Made by a program: the position numbers and the translations under genes. This document shows positions 1 to 12,638 of a DNA stretch of 63,954 nt, piece after piece (within the stretch, counting starts at the first letter, position 1; every line of letters starts with the position of its first letter). Below the pieces are notes generated by a model that was not told the DNA's origin, made no database searches, and saw nothing but the letters and a program-made list of their open reading frames with translations. Source of the stretch: Reclinomonas americana ATCC 50394 (taxonomy: Eukaryota; Jakobida; Jakobea; Jakobida); the NCBI GenBank assembly GCA_048213135.1, contig PS015119.1, positions 53,746 through 117,699 of the forward strand. The letters are read 5' to 3'.

Positions 1-36
1 TACACGCTCTCTCTCACACAGTCTCCATCATCGTGC

Positions 37-2751
37 AGGAACTGATTTACTGGAGAAACAAGGTTGGCATCGCAGCGATTGAATGGGGTGTCGTGTCGCA
101 ATCGCCAGCAATGATTAACCACGCAGTCTGCAGGCCAGCACCGCAGAGGCAGACGAGGCCACACTGAAAGCACTGCGCGAGTACCTCGGTGCGCTGCGAA
201 GCAACTCGAACCGTGAGCCGACAGAGGCGGGTGGAGAGGCACCGCCACCACCTCCACCACAGACAGAGTTGTGTAGGTTGCGCGCTGCCGTTGCTTCTGC
301 CTCCCACGACTGATTCCTCCTTTCTCGCAATGACAGGAAACCACCTGAGCGACGACGATCGGAGATGCTACAGACGCACGCGACGCAGGCCATGTCGCTC
401 ATGGAGCAAGTGCGCTCCATTCTCGAGACCGAGTTGTCGGTTTGTGCACCCCACAGGCAGCAAAGTCACTCGCATTCTCCCGCTCTTATGTGAGTCCCTT
501 CTGCATTGCAGTCGGCAAATCCACGAGTAGACCTACTGGAGAGTGCGCTCAATGCGCTCGAGAATGCCATGACAGTGCATGCAGAGTCGCCGCGAGACGA
601 CATTCCTGGGCCCATTTTGAAAATGGAAATGGTACGTATATCGTCACAGCGATTCATCTTGCTTCTTCGGCGCTCACTGTCAGGCAACGTAGGCCACCTC
701 ACCAATGGCCATTCTGAATGCCGACGGGCTGCCAGTATTGGATCCCATTGGCGATCTGGAGGAAGCCACGCGCGAAGTGAAGCAGCTTCGCGAGCGTCTC
801 ACGTTGCGTCCAACCGCTCCACTGCGATCCTCTCTTTTTTTCTTCTTCCATGGCTCACTCACACGGTCGACAGTGAGCGCCACTTCGAGGTGGTGGCACT
901 GAAACGTGAGCTCCTCAATGCTCGCAAGGGTGATCCGGATGCACTGGCCAATGTTGAGCGTATGTACGGCGCCATGTCAACACCGATCTCACGGTCCGCT
1001 GCCCTGGCCAACACGTACGGCATCATCAGTGATGCAGCTCCGACTCCAACTGAGGGCAAGGTGCGTCAGTTACCCTGAAGGAGTGCTCGTACATCCCCTC
1101 TTATCACCTGTGCTGCAGGGCCGCTACATGTCGCCATCACAAGCCGACACCCCGGCTGGCGAAGCAGCGCTGCACTCTCTGCCTGGCGTATCGCGCGCGG
1201 GTCACGTAACGGTGGTCAACAAGCACAGCAAGGCCGTTCGTGTGTCATCACATGGCACACAGACACCACAAATCCGCCACGAGTGCAAACTGTGCAAACG
1301 CATTCTGGCCCTCAACTTGCTGCAAGAGGCTGGCTTTGGGATGCGCACACCCGGCTTCAACGACGCACAAATCAGCCTGGACGAGGAAGATGATGACGGT
1401 GAGGACGATGACGATGGCGCGGGATCGACAGTGAAGGCCGGTCAAAAAATTGTTGCCGACGCGGACTCTGTCTTGAGTTCGCCGCTGGCCACCAGCATGG
1501 TTTGTGCAACAACTGAAGAAAAGCGATTGTGCAATCGGTCTGACAGTGTGTTGACCGACAGCGACGAGGGTCGACGGCGCTGGGAACACCATTGGGCTCG
1601 CGGGCGCGTCGGCCGTCGCACGCAAACCCAGCCGGTGGCAACTTCTCGTCGATTCTCATGTCACCGTCGGGCGGCGGACGACGTCTGACCACCCGGCGAG
1701 CCACGCTCACGGCACATAGCCCCACTGCTGACGACTCGGATTCGCCGACCCGCGAGTCATTGTTGCGGAACGGCCGAACTGCCGGCGGCGGAGGTGGGCT
1801 GATTAATTGTTTTTCCTCGTGTGCGTCGTGCAATCTTCTGACGAAAAGTTGTCGATGTGCAGACTATCCAGCTGCAGAGCGTCTTGGACGCGATCGTTAT
1901 CGCGACTCGGATAACCCAATCGACGACTCATCCGATTCACCTAGGTACCTCGTCGCGCAGCAGCATCTCCTGACAGTATCACTCTCACTGACTTTACTCG
2001 TCACTCCTTTCCGGGACAAGACATCGATCGCGAGATGCCGATCTCGGCGATGGCGGTCGCGGTGGTGAGGACGAGGAGATTACGCCCTCGGGTAGACGTC
2101 GAGAGCGTCGATCGCGCACGGGAACGCCCAGCGGCGGTGTTCGCCTGCCAGACGGCAGCATCTCCGATTGGAATGAGTTTCGCCACCGCCATTGTCGTTT
2201 TTTGTCTTCGTTGTCACACTCACCACAACGTACTCGAACAGAGACGTTGTGCCAGGAGAGAACGGTCTACTGCTGGCGGGAATGCTGGCAGAGCAGTCGG
2301 CCGCCAGCCAGCGCGCACCGAGCAAGATCAAGAAGTTCCCACCGTTGGTTCTTGATCATGTCGCACCTACGCCACTCGAGAAACTGAGTGCCCCAGTTCG
2401 CGTGCGGGAGAAAGGTGCGCCACCTCCATCGACCTCCTCGCCAGTCACCATCTGCTGTCTGCCAAGACGTACGCTCACCCCAAACGCTGCAGCTGTGATC
2501 AACACCAAGCTGTCGCCGTTCTTTGCCGACATGAATGCATGGCGCATGGTCAAGGACAACCGCACCTCGTGGGAGGTCTTGGCGCGTCTGGGTGAGATCG
2601 ACCAGGAGCTGTCTGAGGAGAGCCTCCGAGCCCTACTGGCCGAAGTGGCGCCGCCGACGCACGGACGTCGTGCCTCACCACCACTGGTGGCTCCCACAAA
2701 ACTCACCCGTGGTCGCTCCGCGTCGCGCACTCGCGCCCACAAGTTGCGCAC
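37..2751 (+). CDS. Unrecognised multi-exon protein, partial (both ends missing)
   Basis: A spliced reading frame enters from the left edge. Exons that join in phase include a 24-nt exon (ELIYWRNK), then an Ala/Glu-rich helical exon ending in a Pro run, then a helical exon with MSLMEQVRSILETELS, then SANPRVDLLESALNALENAM. Later exons carry KQLRERL, a HECKLCKRIL segment with a CxxC pair near 1280-1310, a strongly acidic run (about 1381-1425), and a long C-terminal part from about 2258 to the gap (FADMNAWRMVKDNRTSWEVL, GEIDQELSEESLRALLAEV). The early part looks coiled-coil or helical, the middle disordered and acidic. I do not recognise a family. The 854-N gap at 2752 hides the rest; the convergent lipid-transfer gene stops at 3729, so this gene must end before that. 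Exon joining in 1450-2250 is not resolved. Confidence 0.55.
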
Positions 2752-3728
2752 NNNNNNNNNNNNNNNNNNNNNNNNNNNNNNNNNNNNNNNNNNNNNNNNN
2801 NNNNNNNNNNNNNNNNNNNNNNNNNNNNNNNNNNNNNNNNNNNNNNNNNNNNNNNNNNNNNNNNNNNNNNNNNNNNNNNNNNNNNNNNNNNNNNNNNNNN
2901 NNNNNNNNNNNNNNNNNNNNNNNNNNNNNNNNNNNNNNNNNNNNNNNNNNNNNNNNNNNNNNNNNNNNNNNNNNNNNNNNNNNNNNNNNNNNNNNNNNNN
3001 NNNNNNNNNNNNNNNNNNNNNNNNNNNNNNNNNNNNNNNNNNNNNNNNNNNNNNNNNNNNNNNNNNNNNNNNNNNNNNNNNNNNNNNNNNNNNNNNNNNN
3101 NNNNNNNNNNNNNNNNNNNNNNNNNNNNNNNNNNNNNNNNNNNNNNNNNNNNNNNNNNNNNNNNNNNNNNNNNNNNNNNNNNNNNNNNNNNNNNNNNNNN
3201 NNNNNNNNNNNNNNNNNNNNNNNNNNNNNNNNNNNNNNNNNNNNNNNNNNNNNNNNNNNNNNNNNNNNNNNNNNNNNNNNNNNNNNNNNNNNNNNNNNNN
3301 NNNNNNNNNNNNNNNNNNNNNNNNNNNNNNNNNNNNNNNNNNNNNNNNNNNNNNNNNNNNNNNNNNNNNNNNNNNNNNNNNNNNNNNNNNNNNNNNNNNN
3401 NNNNNNNNNNNNNNNNNNNNNNNNNNNNNNNNNNNNNNNNNNNNNNNNNNNNNNNNNNNNNNNNNNNNNNNNNNNNNNNNNNNNNNNNNNNNNNNNNNNN
3501 NNNNNNNNNNNNNNNNNNNNNNNNNNNNNNNNNNNNNNNNNNNNNNNNNNNNNNNNNNNNNNNNNNNNNNNNNNNNNNNNNNNNNNNNNNNNNNNNNNNN
3601 NNNNNGATAACGAGTGTTCTTCTCTTTTAAACAGCAGCCTAATAATGATTGTGTACGCAAAACAAAACAATTGATCTTCCTCTCTCCCGCTCCCTCTTCC
3701 TCTCTCACTGTCTCTATTATTTACGGGT

Positions 3729-6700
3729 TCACGCTCGGGCACCGGTGCCCAAGCGACGAAGCCGATCCAGATACTCAGCCGTCAACTCCGGATACACCTC
3801 CTCCGCCTCCTCGTCGCCACCGTCTCCATCTTCGCCCTCTTCGTCATCATCGTCACTGTCACTGATCGCCCCAGACACTGTTTCAGACGCGCGTCAGTGC
3901 AACACAAAAACAATGACAGGGCACATTCTGTGCGGTCCAGTACCTCGCTGACCGGCAAGTCTGTGACGATTGAGCAGGCCCTGCACGCACACAAGTCACA
4001 CCAGCAAGATACGTACATGAGTGACCGAGAGCGACAAGGACATTGGAAGGGCAAAACGCACCGTGGCCGCCACCACCGACGAAGTGTCCTCCTCCAGTAC
4101 CGAAGCTGTGGCGTCGTCGGTGGTTTCGCTTAGGGCTCGCGAGGCGGCAGCCGACTCCACCAACGCGCCACTGCTGCTCCCCGAAACCGCGTGCCCCGCC
4201 CTCTCGGCAGACGCCACGCGACCTTCGCCAGTCAGGAATGCCATTTTCGCCGCCTCTTCGTCGGTGGTTGACACTTTGAAGTGGGCGAGTCTGTGCACCG
4301 CAAAGTGTTCGCTGAGTTTGCGCGGGGCGATTCAAGACAGAGTCGGTGGGCGTGCGCACACGAAACTTCATCTTCTCTGCAAATGTGCTCGGCGAGTCGA
4401 CCTCGGGATCCGACCGGCGACCAAACAACTTGCGCATGGTGAGCTTCTTGACCACCTGCGGCATAATGTCGGCCAGAATGTCTGCAAGCGCACGCAACAC
4501 AACTGAGAACGCGCGACGGGCCAGGTGAGCGCAAAACGATGAACACCACACACCCTTCTTCGCCTGCTCGCCAAACTCCTTCATCGTCCACGTGACGTCG
4601 TGATACACATGGGCGTGCAGGCGAAGTTTGAGCGAGTCAAAGTCTTTGAAGTCGCGTTCCTGTGTCGCATGGAACTCGATGAGTACACAGACACGAGCGC
4701 ACGCACAAATGCACGCTCAGTGAACGATGACCTTTGGGCCCTTGAAGGACAGCAACAGCGTGGTCTCCTGGATCTTGATGTAGTCAAAGGTCTTGTTGCG
4801 GCGAGCACGATCCTTCATCAGCTCCACAGACTGCTTGGTGTAGAGTCGGCGCTGTGGACTGAACAAGCTCTGTGGGCGCCGTCGCTCCACCGCCGTGGCG
4901 GGCGATGATGACAGCTGTGTGCGACTCGGCACATCGCGGAAACGCGAAACCGATCCACTCGGCTCCGACCCCGGCGACACGTGCGGTGAGTCGCTCGAGT
5001 GCAATGGCGGCAACAGCAGCGGTTGCTGCTGCAGATGCAAGTGCGGCGGTGGTTGATGGTGGTGGTGGTGGTGGTGTTGCGATGGTACTGGCGCTGGACC
5101 GACGTGCATCGCCGGCTCACTGGACACTGCGAGCGGAAATCCTTCCCTATCAGCACTGCGATCGACCACAACATGGAACGTGCGCCACGCCTTACCAGCA
5201 ATCACTTCCTCAAAGTCCGTCACGTACGACTCGGCCGTCTGCAACGACTGCGTGCGCTGTGGTGGAGTGCGACCAGTGCTTCGCGCAGTGGTACTCGGTG
5301 GCGTAATCGGTCCTGCGTTCACCACGACAGCCGCAGCCGTGGCCGCCGCCAGGGCCACCAGAGGGAGCGACGGCGATCCGCCATTCCACCCAACACGAGA
5401 GACGAGACTGGCTTTGGGACGCATCGCTTGCTGGGCCGCCAAGTGCGCCTCCAGCCACCCGGTGAAACTGCGGTGCGGCAGGTGAGACAGGTACATGGCG
5501 ACAAAGTGAAAAACAACATGTGTGCGACGCACCCAGGATGCCCAGTTGTAGGCCGAGAGGCGGAGACGGGGGTAGTCTGACTCGAACTCTGCGCACAACA
5601 CATTGTCTCCATTCAGTGACAAACTGGTGTCCACCCACCACAAGTACCGCCATGTGCGAGCTTCACCTTGCCGTCGGCCTCGGAGAAAAAGTACGACCAC
5701 AGTTCCAGGTACAAGTTGTACGTCAGTTGGATGCGCATGGGGAAGAGGATGACTTGGAACATCTCGAACACCTGGAGGGCATTGAGCACGGCGAGTCACA
5801 TCACGCTCATGGCCTTGCGGAAACGTACCGGAATCCGATTCTTTGGCGGCCGCTGGCGCACATTGAGTTGGAAAACGCCGTTCTTGGTCATGAGGCTCGA
5901 CTGCGCAGTCTCCAGCGACTGCAGCAGCTGCGGGTAGTACGCATTCGGTAGCCGATTCTGCGCCTCCATTCTCCGCACGCGCACCGAGAACTCTGCGTGC
6001 AGGCGTCAAGTCAGCCGTGACCTGCACGGGAATGCACATTCGCAAACATACGCAGCGATGACTTCCACCGGAAAGCAACTCGCCATCCACATTCACCACG
6101 TCCAACTTGGCACTGACAATGGGCTGATGACCTGAAGAATACGCGCACACACGCGCACGTGTCAGCACACACCCTCTGACAAGGAACGAAACAAACTGCA
6201 GCACAACTCTCGTCAATCAACGCCAGCTGCACCAGTGACACTTCGGCGGCAAACACCGTGTGAATGCCTTCGATCTGCGTGTGGTGCTTGTGCTCGGCCT
6301 CGAGACATGCACGCAAGTTCCGTTTCAGCACTTGCAGACGGTGCTGCTGGGCTGAGAGACGCGCCTGCAGCGTGTGCAAGTCGTCGATCTGCCAGAGGCG
6401 CACACTGTGAATATCGCCTTTCCCTCAGCAACCAAACGAGCACCGAGAAACGCAACCGTGTCCAGGTCCACATCCACATCCAGTTCAAACTGAATCGCCT
6501 CCTTCAGGCGATCTACGTTGCGCTCCAACGAGCGCACCATCTTGCTGAGTCGAAGCATTTGATCGTTGCGCCCTTGTCCCAGAATGCGGCTGAACACCAG
6601 CGTGTCCACCTGGTCACGGAAGGAGGAGGACGGTTGAGAACGACAGAGAGAAACGAAACACAGGCTGCACACCATGTCGCCGCACCTTGTCGTCCAGCAG

Positions 6701-7102
6701 CACACGTCGCTCAATCTCTCCAAACAGCACGTCGGCCATGACACTGATGGTGGTGTTGAGCTCGTTGGATGGTACCTGCACGTCCAGATCACCGACGTGG
6801 ATCTGTACCAGGCGCTGCCATGAATCACCACCGCGCCACGTGCGCACACGGACCTGTGGCAATGGAATGGACGTGAGATTTTTTGGACTCTCCGACCGCG
6901 AGTGTGGCATGCAAAAAGTGTTTTCGCACCGACGCCATATAAGGGCATGCCAAGTGCACGAATGGAAATGGTGAATCCTGGAAGGGCGACACTGGACGTC
7001 GTGGCGACAGCGGTTCGCTGTCGTCCGATTGCCTCACGAAGACCTCGGCACATCGTTCCCACACCTCGGCTGCAGCATGAACTAGTTAGTCGCCTTGCAA
7101 CA

Positions 7103-7183
<81 letters not shown>

Positions 7184-10100
7184 TACATACACACACACAT
7201 ACACACACACACAGTGACGAGACGGTGGTGGCCACGCTCACCTACGTGTACCACGCTGCACGACACTGCAGTGGTGGTGCCTTGCAGCTCCACATCGAGG
7301 TCCCAGTCGTCCGGTTCCTCGGGATTGCGGAAGGAGCTGCAGCGCGCAAACTCAGTGGCCAGCAACACGCATCCAGGTCGCCCGTCTTCGCACTGCAGAA
7401 ACATGACTGGGCGCGACAGCCGGATGGAGGTGGCGTACTCACGTATCACCGTCTCTGCCGTACTAGAGCGTGAGCCAGTGCGACCGAATTCTTGCTGCAG
7501 CGCTCTCACCTCGACCTCCCTCAGAAGTGCCGCGACGGTGAGTAAAGGGCGACGAGCCAGCGGCAGCAGCAGATGCTCGTGCATTTGGCATGGAAGCCCG
7601 CGCATTCACCGGCTGTTGCAGTCAAATGTGAGCACGGAATAGAAAGTGTGGGAAGGGAGGGAAAGGGAGAGAGAGAGACCCTATATCGCACCTGTGGTGG
7701 TGACGGGGCAGCGGCTGGACTCGGTAGCGGAGTGAGTTCGTCGTCGAGACCGTCTGGTGAAATGGCGCGATACGAAACGCCGTCAAAGACCCGGTCCAAG
7801 CGGAAATGTCTCTGCAGTACGCAGTACTGGTCGTACATGTCGAGCAGATTGAAGACGACATCACGAGCGCGCTTGTCCCACAAGAAACGAGAGCCGTCGA
7901 CGAAAATGTCCACCTCCGGCACCGACTGCAGTCGGGTCAACGACACAGTGCACGGCATTGTGCCGCGTTCGACCGCCGTCACCGTGGCCTGCCTCGTGTA
8001 CGTCACCAACAGTCGATCGAGTGCCAACATGTGCTGACCAGTGGAACTGAGCGCCTCGTCCATCTCTCCGGCCGGCACACTTGGCCCCGATTCAGACAGA
8101 TCGCCAGCATCGTCAACGACAACGTGCAGCTCGGCCGAGGCACTGCCAGTATCCACACTGAAGCGAGTGACCACCATTGACTCCTCCGGCGGCTCACCTC
8201 CGGAAGCGCCAGCAGCGGCGGCAATCGTCACCGGTGGCTACGACAGAATGAGGGAGTGTTGTGAGGACACGGCGACGCTGGCGACGGATTGCAACCATCG
8301 AGGAGGACAGACCGACGAGGACTCGAGAAGTGACAGCTTTTGCAGCTGCAGCTGGATGTCGGCCTCGTGAGCGCTGACGTGAAACGCGGTCGGTGTATCA
8401 ATGCGCACTGCCAGAACGGCCTCCAGATCGTGAACCCTGGACAGAGATTGTGTCAGGAGTCTGCATGCGCGCGAGAGGGGAACGCGAACACGATTTTCTG
8501 TCGCACTTGGCGTGCAAGGAGAAGCCGTCCACCAGATCGCCCAGAGTGGTCCGTGAAGGCACGATGATGCCGTACTCGCGCACAGGAGGCCGCACTCGAG
8601 GTGGTGGCTTGTCGAAATAGTCGGCCAGCTGGTGATTGTGTGAGCGAGAGAAGCAAAAAGAAGGTGCAGAGTGACGTACGACTACTACACCTTGCCAAAC
8701 CACGAGATGGCGTGTGTGTCCATCTTGACGGTGGGGTGGGCCGGGCGGCAACAGTGGTCCTCGGCCGACTTGATTGAGATCTTGGCAACAAGCGAGCAGC
8801 GCGTCGCCCGCATGCTGCGGTACGTGTCGAGATCGTAGTGTGGCAGGCCGACTGACACCAGTGGGCCCCGCGACTCGACTCGCAGTGTCTCGCGCTCCTC
8901 CACCGTCTTGAGTAGAATTGCCTGGACACGCAAAGAAAATGAGTGTGTATGCTCATGGATGCATTCTGGAGGCTCGCTGAGTGAGCGTCGCGCAACTCTG
9001 AATTGCTTCACGAGCGCATTCTCGTTCTCGCGCAGCTCAACAGGCAACCACTGTAGGGGCACGTAGTGGTGGCCGAGCAGGCACTGAAAGCGCATATAGA
9101 ACCACACTGAGCATCGCGGCAAGTCCACCACCACAGCCGGAGCCAGCGTACGGCTGGTCACTCGAGCTAATGACATGCGAACGAAATGCAGACGCATGCG
9201 CCAGTCACCGGGATCCATGTCCGATGGCGGCTTGCACTCTGCGCGCACGACCACTTAGTGTGTCGAGAAAGACAATGGCGTTGTTCCCCGAAAGTCAACG
9301 TACCGGGTGGCGACGGTGGTGACACAGGAGGCGCAATAACAGAGGGCTCCTGCGGCCACGTGTGCGACTCAAAGTGCAGTAATGGCGGCATGATGGCGGC
9401 ATTGGTGAACTCCAGAGCAATAAAGGGCGCCGACAGCAACGCATGCGATCGCATATCGTCGGGACACTTGCCGAGAAGCACGCGAATCTCCACATCGTGC
9501 AACCGCGCTTGGTATGTGCCGTGCATGCGCAAACGCGCCGCATCCCACCTGAGTGAGGAGCACAAGCATGTCAGCGCCACTCGTTCGCATTGCACATGCG
9601 CAAAGAACCAAGCACTCACCCCGCCAGTGGTGGTGACGGATCGCGTGTGTCGGGAGCCATGGCGGCAATCATCTCACCGGCACTCGAGAACACGGCCGAA
9701 TGCAGTGGACACACGACCAGCGAGGGACGGTGCAGATCCACCGACAGCTCCAGGAAGGTGCGGAATGGTGCAATGCCGACTCGCGACACAAAGATTGATG
9801 ATTGCAGTGCATTCTCGTCGTGAATGCGCACCGCTCGTTTTCGCAGGAAACTGCGTGACGGGCTGGTCCCCTCGTCGAGCAACGCTCGACCCCAGCCAAC
9901 CGGACCACCGGGTCCCGGTAACATGACCACGCGATCCACTTTGCCGTTCGCCGGCGACTGACTCTTGAAGCCCACCATCCGCCCAGTGACGATCAACATC
10001 TGCGGTCGATTGTCAGGGTCGACGAGTGGGAAAAGCTGAGTTACGTGTGACACGCAACCTCGGCGGTGACCATGGGAATCTCCAAAGCACTGGTCGACAG

Positions 10101-12607
10101 GCACAGCTGTGAGAATCGCACCATCATGTCGCAGCCCTTGAGCGAGTATATGGGCGCCAGGTCGAGAGTATAACACCCTGCAGCGCGTGCTTGAGAACAC
10201 ATGCGAGCACTCGCGCCACGCTCGTTTGCAGACTCACCGTCTGGCGACTTGAAGCGGCGCTTGTCGTCCACTGGCACATGCGGCTCCTGACAGTACGGTC
10301 GTTCCGTGGTGAGCGGCGCCGAATCCAGGCGATAGACGGTGCGGAGTTTCTCGCCGTACCGGCGACCGAGAGGAATGATTTCACCATTGGACTCGCCGAT
10401 TTCCAATCGCAGATGCGACCTTGTTTCCGATGCTCGTCTGTCGCGGCATGCACACTAGAATTCAGCCAGTCGTGTCGCATGTGCAGGCAAGGCCACAAGA
10501 AATGCACAAACCGTTTCAACTCTGCAAGGTAGCCATGCTGGTTGGCAAGCTCCAGTCGGTCCAGTGCAGCCTGCACGTGCTCGCTCGGCAGGCCAAGCGG
10601 AGCCAGCTCCTCGCGGAGCATGCGCCGTCGTGCTACCCAGTGCGGCTGCAGATGCAGCAGCAAGACAGAAATGTCAACGGGAGGAGGAAGCTGCCACAAC
10701 AGCAGTGGCATTTTTAAAGCGCAACGTAAAGACTGTTGTGCACGGCAAGGTTGAGCGAGACGGCGCGCTCCACAGACGACTGCAGCAGGTCCACGGTGAC
10801 ATCGGTGCATGTGAATCGGATGGAGACTCGCGTGTCGGTTGCATCGTCCACCAGGTCGCGCATGGCCTCGATGAACCACGTCGCGCTGGCCCAGTCTGTC
10901 GCCGGCACCATCGGTGAGGACAAGTCAGCGTGTGTCTCGCGCGACACAATGTGCGCTCTCACCATCACTGCTATGCGCATGCGTGAGCACGTCATCGCAG
11001 AGATCGATGCCATCCAGAACGTCGCCGAGACGCGTATCGTGCGGTGCGCTGACGTACAGGCCTCGTGCAAACAAATGCACGCACGTCGATACATCCTTGA
11101 GCACCGGCGTTCGCTGCCACGCAATATATGTCGGCAACCCCATCGCGAGGGAGGGAAGAAGCGACACACATGTACACACGCACCGCAAAGTCGGCAGGGA
11201 AGGGATGCTCGCTGGCATGGAACGGGCCGGCGGCAGTGTGCATGAAGGCGAAACCAAGATCCTCCACCCACCCCGCTGGCTTGCCATAGACCACGGCACA
11301 CACATCAGCAGAGGCGGTGGCTTGCGCTACACGTGCGAGCACGCGGGTGAGATGAACAGCAACGTGACAGTCGTACACAGCGACAGATCCAACACGTACC
11401 AGTGGCGTCCACGGTCACAACACGCAGAGTGACGCCATTGCGCAAGTCAGACCCATCCACCACGTCTGCGTGCAGCGACAGAACCGAGTCTTCGGTAAAC
11501 TCGGCGCGCACATCGACATCTCTGCCGTGCACAATCCAAATGTGCTTTCGCTCCACCGCCTCCTCCTCGACTGCGGCGGGCGGCGACAGAGACGAAGGGC
11601 CAGCGGCGGAGCCAGCTGGCTGTGATGATGATGGTACAGGCGACGAGGAAAAGCTGTCTGCACCGACGACCGGAGATGGCGAAGGTGACGACTGCTCGCT
11701 GGAGCGACGTGTGCCACGTCGCTGCGTGGAGCACTCACCCGGTGAGCATTCGTCACCGATGGAAGACACACAAGCGAGCAAGGGCGAACAGCATACGCCG
11801 TACCAGTGGTGACGAACGACTCGTGGATTGCGGTGTGATGTTCTCCACTGTGTCCTCGTGCCGCTTGGTGCTCGTTTTCAGCATTGCAATCAACGAGCGG
11901 ACGCACTGCACAGCACAATGGTAACGTGAGTGCACCCGCAGGTAGACTCTGCGCCACCGCATTCCACACACACACACACACCTCCGTAGCAGCTCCCTGC
12001 TTCCATGCCGTCCACGGCACAAACAGACTCTGCACCTCGAACTCGTGACGCACCACCGGGCTGCGAAGGAGTCAGGCAGTGAGAGAATGGCAGAGTGCAG
12101 CTGATGGAAGCGGAGACACACATTGTCACGGGCTTGATTTGTGCATACAACAACTCGTAACACCGCAGCACGTCGACGAGAACGCTCACTGAGACGCGGA
12201 GGGGTGAGGAACAGCGGAATTAATCGACGTGGAAGTCGGGGACATTTTTCACGCACCACGGGGAAGCATCAATGCAACCCTGATGTCCGCCATGGTGACG
12301 CGCACAGGCGTCTCGCCACCGACAACAGCAGTGGCAGTCTCAAACTGTGCACAGCAGCGTCAAGAATCATGCGGGCATGCAAAAAAGGGGGACAAAACAC
12401 ACGCACCAGCAGGCAGGCACCCGTCGATGACCGCTCCCGTCCAGGTGGCACCATGCTCAAGTCCGGCTGCGCCTCAAACATGATCAACGACGAGCCGACG
12501 CGCACTTGCACTGCGGCCGCTGCAGCAGCCGCAGGATCGCCGAGACTGGAGAGTGACGACGCCGACGACGAAGCGGACGACGACAGTGACGAGAGACGGC
12601 GAAGTCT

Positions 12608-12638
<31 letters not shown>

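Noticed and set aside
7104-7190. (AC)n array considered as a CRISPR-like or structured repeat
   Set aside because: It is a simple dinucleotide run with no spacers, in an intron of a eukaryotic gene.
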